From NCBI GenBank assembly GCA_900554325.1, contig USHA01000093.1, positions 1 to 5,707 of the forward strand: a stretch of 5,707 nucleotides of DNA, written 5' to 3'. A program made the translations under genes and the position numbers. This document shows positions 1-5,694 of the stretch, one piece after another. Each line of letters begins with the position of its first letter. Positions within the stretch are counted from its first letter, which is position 1. The stretch is from an uncultured Collinsella sp. (GTDB lineage Bacteria > Actinomycetota > Coriobacteriia > Coriobacteriales > Coriobacteriaceae). Below the pieces are notes generated by a model, which worked only from the letters and a program-made list of their open reading frames with translations, was not told the origin of the DNA and did not search any database.

Positions 1-18
1 GGCCCCGTCTGGCATGTG

Positions 19-42
19 CGCGGATGTGTCCGCCAATCCGCG
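19..42 (-). terminator. Possible hairpin terminator after the lipoprotein gene
   Basis: A perfect 7-bp inverted repeat (CGCGGAT at 19-25, ATCCGCG at 36-42, 10-nt loop) begins about 17 nt downstream of the lipoprotein stop codon at 60-62. Its position at the end of the minus-strand gene run fits a transcription end. No T-tract follows on the minus strand, so it is not a canonical intrinsic terminator. It could be a 3'-end stabilising hairpin or chance pairing in GC-rich DNA. Confidence 0.3.
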
Positions 43-59
43 GCTGTCGTGGTCTGCCG

Positions 60-902
60 TTACGCGATGGTTGCGCTGTAGGAGGCGACATCCTCGTAGG
101 AATCGGTCAGGTAGGCGTCGATGCCGATGGTCGTGTTGACCAGGTCGTCGAGGCTATCGAGCTCGCCGCTCGAGAACGTGAATTCCTCGGTGGCGTTGGT
201 GCCGGGCATCAGGTGAGCCGAGAACCAGGGTTCCTTCATGGTGCCGTTGACGTTGGTCTTACCGCTGGGGGCGTAGAAGGTCAGGTCCTTGTCGCTCTTG
301 TTGGTGATGTTGACGACAAAGCCGATGTCGCCCCAGTCGTCCTTGAACTTCTCGGTGATGGTGATGGTGCACAGATCGTCATCGGCGACGGTGACGGCGG
401 GGGAGATTTCGACGCGCTGGACGTCGTCGTCTTCGACGGCCTCATCGATCTCCTCTTCCTTTTCGGCCGCCTCGCGATCCTTCTTCACCGTGCCGGACAG
501 ATCCTTGTCGGACTTGGTAAAGACAAGATTGCCGTCATCCTCTTCGAGGATGAGTTTGCCGTCCTTGAGCTTCATGTCGTGTGACTCGTCTTCGGCGGTG
601 ATCGTTACGGTGGTGGCGTCCTTTGCCTCCCATTTAAGGTCGACAACCTCAAGGAACAGATCGAGGGCGCCTGTACCGTCCTCGTCGAGAATCAGGACGC
701 AGTGGACACCCCAATCCTCGAGCATCTTCATGTACTCATCGGTCAGCTCTTCGCCATCCACGGTTCCACCCGAGAGTTCCCAGCTGCCGACGAAGTCGGC
801 CTTGGGGTCTTTGGCGCCGCCGCTGCAGCCCGTCAGGGCAAAGGCGAGCGCCAGGACGCATGTCAGGAATGCGAGTACGGACTTTTTGAACGTTGTCTTC
901 AT
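60..902 (-). CDS. Secreted lipoprotein of unknown function, two-domain
   Basis: This 280-residue protein has a typical lipoprotein signal: Lys residues at 2, 6 and 7, a hydrophobic stretch at 9-24, and lipobox LTGC with the acylated cysteine at 26. It should be anchored on the outer face of the cytoplasmic membrane. Residues 36-130 form a beta-rich, lipocalin-like or DUF-type segment starting with VGSWELSGG and containing LDEDGTG. A charged Lys/Glu/Asp linker follows (about 138-162). The C-terminal part (163-280) has FVVNITNKSDKDLTFY, which resembles Ig-like extracellular domains such as the DUF4352 type. The start is supported by AAGGAGG at 908-914, 5 nt upstream of the ATG. It lies 80 nt downstream of the SPFH gene on the same strand and may be co-transcribed, although a GC hairpin separates them. 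No catalytic motif is visible. The lipoprotein call is strong; the function is unknown. Confidence 0.9.
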   Translation of the reverse strand: MKTTFKKSVLAFLTCVLALAFALTGCSGGAKDPKADFVGSWELSGGTVDGEELTDEYMKMLEDWGVHCVLILDEDGTGALDLFLEVVDLKWEAKDATTVTITAEDESHDMKLKDGKLILEEDDGNLVFTKSDKDLSGTVKKDREAAEKEEEIDEAVEDDDVQRVEISPAVTVADDDLCTITITEKFKDDWGDIGFVVNITNKSDKDLTFYAPSGKTNVNGTMKEPWFSAHLMPGTNATEEFTFSSGELDSLDDLVNTTIGIDAYLTDSYEDVASYSATIA

Positions 903-941
903 GGTGTCCTCCTTAATCGAACGAAACCCATAGAAGCAGGA

Positions 942-963
942 GCGGGGGCGGCGGATCCCCCGC
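942..963 (-). other. GC-rich intercistronic hairpin between SPFH gene and lipoprotein gene
   Basis: GCGGGGG (942-948) and CCCCCGC (957-963) form a perfect 7-bp stem with an 8-nt loop in the 80-nt gap between the SPFH stop and the lipoprotein start. No T-run follows on either strand, so it is not a standard intrinsic terminator. It could attenuate read-through or protect the upstream transcript, giving different levels of the lipoprotein and the cassette. I see no convincing separate promoter for the lipoprotein in the gap. Confidence 0.4.
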
Positions 964-982
964 CAATTACCAGATAGAGGGG

Positions 983-2179
983 CTAGGGCCTGGGCGTTCC
1001 GCAGTTGCTGCAGAACTTGCCGCCGTTTTCGCTACCGCAGTTGGGGCAGAACCACTTGGCCGGTGCCGGGGCGGGTGCGGGGCTGCCACACTCGGGGCAG
1101 AACTTGCCGGTGTTGGTGGCGCCGCAGCTGCAGGTCCACGTGCCGGCCGCAGGCGCGGCGGCGGGAGCCGGTGCCGGGGCGGGGGCAGGTGCCGGCTGCG
1201 GGGCAGCCTGCTGCTGCGCCTGGCCGGCGGCGAACAGCTGACTGGCGTTCATGCCGCCCATGCCGCCTGCCATGCCCATGCCCATAAAGCCGGCCATCGC
1301 GCCGTTTGGGTTGGCTGCCGCCATGGTGGGGTCGCGCATGACCGCAGCCTTCTGCAAGTCCTTGATCATCTGCTCGTCTTCTTGCGAGGCGGCGATGGAG
1401 TTGACGCCAAAGCTCACGATCTCGACGCCGCGCAGGTCGCGCCAGTCGGCGGAGAGGACCTCGTTGAGCGCGCGGGCGAGCTCGGTGGTGTGGCCGGGGA
1501 TGGCGCTGTAGCGGATGCCCATCTCCGAGATCTTGGCAAAGGCGGGCTGCAGGGCGGTGAGCAGCTCGGACTTAAGCTGGCTGTCGATCTTGTCGCGCGT
1601 GTAGCTATCGGTCACGTTGCCGCATACATTGGTGTAGAACAGCAGCGGGTTGGTGATGCGGTACGAATACTCGCCGTTGCAGCGCACGGAGATGTCGACG
1701 TCCAGGCCAATGTTGTTGTCGACCACGCGGAAGGGCACGGGCGAGGCAGTGCCGTACTTATTGCCGATAATCTCCTTGGTGTTAATGAAGTAGACGCGCT
1801 GGTCCTTGCCCGCGTCGCCGCCGAAGGTAAAGCGGCTGCCGATATTGGCGAAGGTCTCCTTGATGGAGTCGCCCAGGTTGCCGCTAAAGACGCTCGGCTC
1901 GCTGCCGGTATCGAAGACGAACTCGCCGGGCTCCAGTGCGACTTCGATGATCTTGCCGTTTTGCACCACGAGCATGCCCTGGCCGTCGTTGACGGCGATG
2001 ACGGAGCCGTTGGAGATGACGTTGTCCTCGCCGTGTGTGTTGGAGCTGCGGCCGCCGGTGCGCTTGCTGCCCTTGCAGGCCAAGACGTCAGCGGGCATCG
2101 ATTCACAGTAGATAAATTCCTTCCACTGGTCGGCCATGACGCCGCCGGCAGCTCCCAATCCAGCTTTCAAGAGTCCCAT
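983..2179 (-). CDS. SPFH-domain protein with two C-terminal zinc ribbons (YdjI-like, 'virion core protein' family)
   Basis: This 398-residue protein resembles the YdjI family of Firmicutes and Actinobacteria. The N-terminus contains MADQWKEFIYCESMPADVL, a family hallmark. Residues about 25-280 form the SPFH/band-7-like core, including NGSVIAVNDGQGMLVVQNGK (57-76) and the RITNPLLFY region (174-182). A Met/Gly-rich stretch (294-310) and a Gln/Ala/Pro linker with PA repeats (about 319-346) lead to two zinc ribbons: Cys350/352/361/364 and Cys378/381/390/393, separated by a second PA linker. No clear membrane helix is present, so it is probably cytoplasmic or peripheral to the membrane. SPFH proteins form oligomeric scaffolds at membranes; B. 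subtilis YdjI works with YdjG, YdjH and PspA in envelope stress. The start is supported by AAAGGAAAA at 2185-2193, 5 nt from the ATG. It lies 48 nt after the YdjG-like gene, which strengthens the call. The exact role here is inferred. Confidence 0.92.
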   Translation of the reverse strand: MGLLKAGLGAAGGVMADQWKEFIYCESMPADVLACKGSKRTGGRSSNTHGEDNVISNGSVIAVNDGQGMLVVQNGKIIEVALEPGEFVFDTGSEPSVFSGNLGDSIKETFANIGSRFTFGGDAGKDQRVYFINTKEIIGNKYGTASPVPFRVVDNNIGLDVDISVRCNGEYSYRITNPLLFYTNVCGNVTDSYTRDKIDSQLKSELLTALQPAFAKISEMGIRYSAIPGHTTELARALNEVLSADWRDLRGVEIVSFGVNSIAASQEDEQMIKDLQKAAVMRDPTMAAANPNGAMAGFMGMGMAGGMGGMNASQLFAAGQAQQQAAPQPAPAPAPAPAPAAAPAAGTWTCSCGATNTGKFCPECGSPAPAPAPAKWFCPNCGSENGGKFCSNCGTPRP

Positions 2180-2227
2180 GGTGATTTTCCTTTCTCGTCA
2201 AAGGCCGGGTGGTATCGGTCGGATTGC

Positions 2228-3549
2228 TTAGTCGTCCTTGTCGTCCTTCATGACAACGGTGGTCTCGGTGTGGCTGAAGGTGTCGTGCTTCTCGACCAGG
2301 TCGAGCTCACCGCAGTACTCGTCGGCGTGGGTCGCCTCGTTGGCCGTCTTGAGCTGGCCTACCAGCAGCACGTCTCCGATGATTACGATGATCAGCGGCG
2401 CCACGATGTTGATGAGGATGCCCTCGATATCAAAGGTGAGGTAATTCGGATCGAAGGCGTATTCGCCCATAAAGAGAATCTGGGAGAGGACAAATCCGAT
2501 CACAAAGAACAGCAGCGAGGCGATAATGAGCTTGGGCTTGGAGCAGGGGAGCTCGCCGACCATGCGGCCGGTCTGGCCGTTCATAGCGAACAGGTAGCTC
2601 TTGCCGTTCCACGAGGTAGAGAGCATCCAGACGGGGAACAGGGCGTAGTCGCTGTCTTCCCAGGCGTAGTCGAGCTGCTTGCTCTCGACCGTGGCATCGT
2701 CATATTCGCGACGACGGTTTCACGCAGGGCCGAGATCGTGCTTTCCTCCATGCGGCGTTCGGCGCGTGCCTTGCAGGTTTCGCAGTCCTCGTCGTAGCGG
2801 TTGGCGATGTAGCCGGGCATATACGCGACCGAAAACGGGCGCAGGGCATCGTAGTCAAACGGCTCGATGGCGTCCATGTGGCCGTCGGGCATCTTGGACG
2901 ATCCGTCGACAGGCACGCGCTTAAACGAGATGTTTCCCTTGCGGTAGGCGTCGTAGTGGTCGGTGGTCGTGACGGTGCGGTCGGATTCCTCGGTCACGGT
3001 CTCGTTGGTCGCATTAAAGTACACTTCGCCGTCCACGCGGGCGCCGTAAAGCCAAAACGGCACGTAAACGCCTTGGACTTCGTCGATGTGGTTGCCGGTG
3101 ACAAAGCTCTTGGGCAGCAGGATCTTGCCCTTGTAGTGCTCTTTGAGCGCGGCCATAACGTCGTCGCGGCCGAGCTTAAACGGAATCACCAGGTCGGGTG
3201 AGAAGTCGCCCGAGAGCTGACCGGGTGCCACGGCGGGGTTGCCGCAGTACGGGCAGGTGGTAACGGCGACGGTGCCATCCGAGATTAGCTCGGCGCCGCA
3301 CGACGAGCAGATATAGCCGGCGTTTTGGGCGAGCTCCTGCACCGCAGCGTCGGTCGCGGGCTTGGGCGCCGCCGCTGCGGCGTCGGCTTTGGCGTCTGCC
3401 TTGTCCTGGCGCTCGCGATAGAGGGCCTCGACCCCTTCGACTTCAAAACGCGAATCGCAGTAGTCGCAGACGAGCTTTTGCTCGGCACTGGCAAAATGCA
3501 GGGGGCCGCCACACGCGGGGCACTGATAGTTGACGCTCTCGAAGGCCAT
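2228..3549 (-). pseudogene. TFIIB-type zinc-ribbon membrane protein (YdjG-like), interrupted by a frameshift
   Basis: Two overlapping frames (3549-2581 and the frame ending at 2228) together encode one family protein of about 440 residues. The first frame gives zinc ribbon 1 (Cys10/13/28/31), an Ala/Lys/Asp-rich linker (44-77), zinc ribbon 2 (Cys81/84/99/102) and a conserved core with VQGVYVPFWLY (158-168). After SALRETVV the frame is lost and continues into a meaningless Ser/Thr-rich tail. The other frame resumes with EYDDATVESKQLDYAWED, WNGKSYLFAMNGQTG and two membrane helices (about 341-360 and 377-396), followed by an acidic cytoplasmic tail. One missing base (or a net change equal to it) between 2720 and 2702 restores the protein. 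As written, the product would lack both membrane anchors. Homologues such as B. subtilis YdjG pair zinc ribbons with two helices and support PspA. The start has AAAGGA at 3556-3561, 6 nt upstream. Real mutation or sequencing error cannot be told apart here. Confidence 0.88.
2702..2720 (-). other. Frameshift site in the YdjG-like gene
   Basis: The downstream frame is closed by TGA at 2722-2720, and the family-like sequence EYDDATVESK begins just after it, so the shift must lie in these ~19 nt. Restoring the protein needs one extra base, or a -1 ribosomal slip. The stretch holds a short GTCGTCGCG trinucleotide repeat, where polymerase slippage or miscalling is plausible, but no X XXY YYZ slippery heptamer. 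Confidence 0.8.
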
Positions 3550-3573
3550 GATCGGTCCTTTCGCTGCCGGAGG

Positions 3574-4311
3574 CTATGCGCCGATGGCGCCGCCGCAGTA
3601 TTCGCAGCGCCCACTGGCATCGGGAATGGTGGTGGCTCCGCAGAAGGGGCAGGTCACCGCGGTCTTGGGAGCCTTGGCGGCCACGACACTGTCGCGCGTT
3701 TCCTGACGCAGCTGCACCAAGGCGTCGCGAACTTCGGTTGCCTGGCGCTTGGCCTCGCGGTATTCGATGGAACCGCGCTGATCGATGGTGGAGTCGTTCA
3801 CGCGCAGGTTGATCTCGGTAAAGTACGGCGTGTTGACGTGAATGGTCAGGTTAAAGTCGTAATCCAGGTCGTAGCGCGGCGGGTTGTAGCTCTCGCGCTC
3901 GCCGTCCTTGGTCTCGCGATAGATCTCGGTGCGCTGCTCGTCGATATCCATATCGCAGCCGAGTACCTGCGAGAACTCGATGATGTCGGGATTGGCGTCG
4001 CGCCAGCGGCTCTGCGAAGTGATGATCAGCAGGCCCGCGTCCTCATCGAGCATAATATTGGTGCGCCCGGCAGAAAGCGTACGCGTGGGGTTGAACGACG
4101 CCAAGCGCTCGGCATTGGCCTCGCGGTAGGCGAGTTGCTCACGGATATCGTCCGCGGTGCTGGAGCGATAGCCGTGGAAGTAGGGGGAGAGCTTGCCGGC
4201 GCACTCTTTGCACAGGTAGCCCTCATTGATTTTTGTCTTACCTAGAAGTCCCAGCTCGGTACCGCAAATCGCGCACTCTTTCTTCTCAAACATCTTGTCA
4301 AAGAAGCCCAT
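3574..4311 (-). CDS. DUF4428-type protein with N- and C-terminal zinc ribbons
   Basis: This 245-residue soluble protein starts with a DUF4428-like zinc-binding module (Cys13/16 and Cys34/37, CAICGTELGLLGKTKI). It continues with a segment typical of the family (DDIREQLAYREANAERLASF, residues 54-73), then a beta-rich middle (about 85-172) containing IMLDEDAGLLIIT and ends with a second zinc ribbon (Cys221/224 and Cys236/239). No signal peptide or membrane helix is seen, so it is probably cytoplasmic. It is the first gene of the minus-strand cassette, 24 nt ahead of the YdjG-like gene. The start is well fixed: GGGAGG at 4317-4322 lies 5 nt upstream, and an in-frame TGA sits just before it. The molecular function of DUF4428 proteins is not established. 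A role as an adaptor or regulator for its zinc-ribbon neighbours is inferred from context. Confidence 0.87.
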   Translation of the reverse strand: MGFFDKMFEKKECAICGTELGLLGKTKINEGYLCKECAGKLSPYFHGYRSSTADDIREQLAYREANAERLASFNPTRTLSAGRTNIMLDEDAGLLIITSQSRWRDANPDIIEFSQVLGCDMDIDEQRTEIYRETKDGERESYNPPRYDLDYDFNLTIHVNTPYFTEINLRVNDSTIDQRGSIEYREAKRQATEVRDALVQLRQETRDSVVAAKAPKTAVTCPFCGATTIPDASGRCEYCGGAIGA

Positions 4312-4316
4312 GGCTG

Positions 4317-4357
4317 CCTCCCATCAACTGGTAGCGTGTGTCACTTTTGATGATGGG
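4317..4357 (-). promoter_or_regulatory. Leader hairpin overlapping the Shine-Dalgarno of the cassette's first gene
   Basis: In the minus-strand transcript, CCCATCA (plus-strand 4351-4357) can pair perfectly with TGATGGG (4320-4326) across a 24-nt loop. The downstream arm includes the first three bases of the Shine-Dalgarno GGGAGG (4317-4322), 5 nt before the ATG. Folding could partly hide the ribosome binding site. The pairing is visible in the sequence; a regulatory role is speculative, since a 7-bp pairing across a 24-nt loop can arise by chance. Confidence 0.3.
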
Positions 4358-4403
4358 GGAGTGCGCGATCCTTCGCGATACCCAGACGGCTCAAGGAGTC
4401 TCC

Positions 4404-4534
4404 ACAACTGGGACACATGGCCCATTTTTGACTAGTCATTGGGGACGTTCTTAAACGACTAGTCGCGGGGGACACTCTTCGGCCACTCATTGGGGACGTA
4501 CTTAAATGAGTGGTAGTTGGAGACACTCCTGGCC
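4404..4534. repeat. REP-like GGGGAC repeats, two 51-bp-period units plus a degenerate partial copy
   Basis: Unit A (4430-4480) and unit B (4481-4534) share the core ATTGGGGACGT(T/A)CTTAAA at 4438-4455 and 4489-4506, with 17 of 18 identical, and the tail GACACTC at 4471 and 4522. Both core and tail are offset by exactly 51 nt. Each core sits in a hairpin with a different stem: GACTAGTC with GACTAGTC in A (4430-4437, 4457-4464), and CCACTCATT with AATGAGTGG in B (4483-4491, 4505-4513). A partial third copy is seen as GGGACACATGGCC (4410-4422). The layout is reminiscent of REP elements spread by RAYT (REP-associated tyrosine) transposases. No such transposase is in the window, so the family assignment is inference. 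Confidence 0.7.
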
Positions 4535-4639
4535 GAGCTAGAGATCGCGCGCGTCCCTTCTGGTCCATGCGGCTCAAAATCGCGGCGTGATGTGGACGGC
4601 TGGGGTCGAATTGGCAACATTTCGAGCCTGGCTTCGATA

Positions 4640-4668
4640 TTGAGACTGGTTCTTTATTAAAATAGAAT
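4640..4668 (+). promoter_or_regulatory. Sigma-70 promoter of the membrane regulator gene
   Basis: The -35 box TTGAGA (4640-4645, five of six consensus) and the -10 box TAGAAT (4663-4668, five of six) are separated by exactly 17 nt. The spacer is AT-rich compared with its surroundings. Transcription should begin at about 4674-4676, giving a leader of about 25 nt before the ATG at 4699. An imperfect inverted repeat (TTCGAGCC / GGCTTCGA, 4621-4637) lies just upstream of the -35 box and could be an operator, but it does not form a clean ungapped dyad. Confidence 0.75.
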
Positions 4669-4687
4669 TCCAGACAATTGAGTGGCC

Positions 4688-4692
4688 GGGGG
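4688..4692 (+). promoter_or_regulatory. Ribosome binding site that decides the start of the membrane regulator
   Basis: GGGGG at 4688-4692 lies 6 nt upstream of the ATG at 4699. The in-frame TTG at 4678 would begin at or next to the predicted transcription start and has no Shine-Dalgarno. The in-frame ATG at 4708 has only AGGGGC directly abutting it. The ATG at 4699 is therefore preferred. Confidence 0.6.
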
Positions 4693-4698
4693 TTAACC

Positions 4699-5694
4699 AT
4701 GAGGGGCATGGGAGACACAACCGCATATTTGCGTCGGGGCATTCGGGAGATTATATGCCTGGCGCTGTTCTTCTTCACGTTTTTGACGTGCGAGTATCTC
4801 TTTGATGTGCGCATAGCCGAGTTCGTGCCATCGAGTGAGGTCGTTATCTACGAGAGTATCGTCGTCGGCGCGAGCGTGATTGGCTTTTTCGTGCGCCCAT
4901 TTCTGTACTATCGCCGTCCCCAGACGATCGATGCGACGAGCGATATTACAGGCGTGCTGTTGGTATCGGCGTTGCTGCTGATGATTATGGCAGTGCGGTT
5001 TGAGGTGCTAATTGCCGGCGGCCTGGTGGCGTGCTGTGCGCTGGGCTATTGCGGATCGACCGCCCATGCCAATCTTGCGCGGCGTTTTGCGCAGACGCCC
5101 TGCCTGGCGCGCGCCGTGGCGGTTTCCTATGCTGCGGGCATTTTGGTGCAGGTGCTCAACCATATGGTGATGCCTGCGGGCATTCCCCAGAAGTCTGTTC
5201 TCATTGCCTGTGCGATTGCGCTGGTGGGGCTGCTTCACGGTGCCCGCCGCGCTAAATTGCGTGATGAGCCTGCGTCCGAGTTCGAGATTGCCGAGCTATC
5301 GGTCGATGCGTCGGAGCGTGGCGCCAGGTGGCACGATGACCCCGAGGCAAAGGCGGCCTTTCAGGGTGCCGTGGTACGTCTGACGGTGGCGACCGCTTGC
5401 CTCACCGGCGTGTTCGCGGCCCTCAATGCCGGCCTTACGACCTCGCATGCCGCTGGCGCTATCGATCTGGGCGACTGGCCGCGCTTGCTGCTGGTTGTGA
5501 GCGCCCTTGCCGCCGGCGTCCTGTATGACCTGCGTGGGCGTTCGTATATGAATATCATCATGACGTGCGCCGCCATGCTGTCCACGCTCTCGTTCTTTGT
5601 GCTTATCACCGATGGCAACGGTGGCAACACGCTTGCCGCCACGATTATCTTTGGCTCTGTTAGACCAGGATTGACATGCCGACCTGCCGGCTAA
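4699..5694 (+). CDS. Truncated membrane N-terminus of a LuxR-family regulator (MFS-like fold)
   Basis: The 331-residue reading frame contains about nine full membrane helices (roughly 17-36, 48-71, 83-99, 101-118, 138-158, 164-181, 225-245, 260-277, 283-303) and the start of a tenth (310-320). A hydrophilic loop at 182-222 divides six plus the rest, as in major facilitator proteins. GVLYDLRGR (273-281), between helices 8 and 9, resembles MFS motif A at its expected repeat position. Coriobacteriia encode many proteins with such a 12-helix N-terminus and a C-terminal LuxR helix-turn-helix, usually about 470-530 residues. Here the family-like sequence ends at about GSV (319-321), followed by RPGLTCRPAG and a stop, so the last helices and any DNA-binding domain are missing. 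The LuxR assignment rests on lineage and topology, not on a visible helix-turn-helix; an MFS transporter is the alternative. It is divergent from the zinc-ribbon cassette. Confidence 0.7.
   Translation: MRGMGDTTAYLRRGIREIICLALFFFTFLTCEYLFDVRIAEFVPSSEVVIYESIVVGASVIGFFVRPFLYYRRPQTIDATSDITGVLLVSALLLMIMAVRFEVLIAGGLVACCALGYCGSTAHANLARRFAQTPCLARAVAVSYAAGILVQVLNHMVMPAGIPQKSVLIACAIALVGLLHGARRAKLRDEPASEFEIAELSVDASERGARWHDDPEAKAAFQGAVVRLTVATACLTGVFAALNAGLTTSHAAGAIDLGDWPRLLLVVSALAAGVLYDLRGRSYMNIIMTCAAMLSTLSFFVLITDGNGGNTLAATIIFGSVRPGLTCRPAG

Larger units (their letters stand above)
4312..4698. other. Divergent intergenic region (387 nt)
   Basis: The region separates the minus-strand zinc-ribbon cassette from the plus-strand membrane regulator gene. 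From left to right it holds the ribosome binding site and a possible leader hairpin of the cassette, a segment with no recognised element (about 4358-4403), the GGGGAC-type repeats (about 4404-4534), a second unassigned segment (about 4535-4620), and the sigma-70 promoter of the plus-strand gene. I found no convincing sigma-70 promoter for the minus-strand cassette. Open frames across the region lack family character and are judged spurious. Confidence 0.8.

Noticed and set aside
2228..2626. The two-helix C-terminal fragment as an independent small membrane gene starting at 2626
   Set aside because: There is no Shine-Dalgarno upstream of the ATG at 2626, and the same frame carries family-like sequence (EYDDATVESKQLDYAWED) upstream of it, so it is the continuation of the frameshifted gene.
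2702..2722. Programmed -1 ribosomal frameshifting
   Set aside because: No X XXY YYZ slippery heptamer is present in the required interval; only a short GTC repeat. A mutation or sequencing error is more likely.
1382..2797. A 471-codon open frame on the plus strand, opposite the SPFH gene and the end of the YdjG-like gene
   Set aside because: It is antisense to clear family proteins, its translation is Val/Ala/Gly/Asp-rich with no recognisable domain, and long antisense frames are common in GC-rich DNA with strong codon bias.
3325..4245. A 306-codon open frame on the plus strand, opposite the DUF4428-type gene
   Set aside because: It is antisense to zinc-ribbon genes with conserved cysteine pairs and good ribosome binding sites, and its composition is that of a shadow frame.
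4430..4534. A short CRISPR array
   Set aside because: There are only two full units, the repeats contain internal hairpins with differing stems rather than identical repeats with unique spacers, and no cas gene is present.
4621..4637. An operator palindrome upstream of the -35 box
   Set aside because: The arms TTCGAGCC and GGCTTCGA match well only with a bulge; without gaps the symmetry is about five of eight, which is too weak to claim a binding site.
4341..4814. A 157-codon minus-strand frame across the intergenic repeats
   Set aside because: It runs over the repeats and antisense to the membrane gene, has no family features, and its Ser/Thr/Arg-rich sequence reflects the repeat composition.
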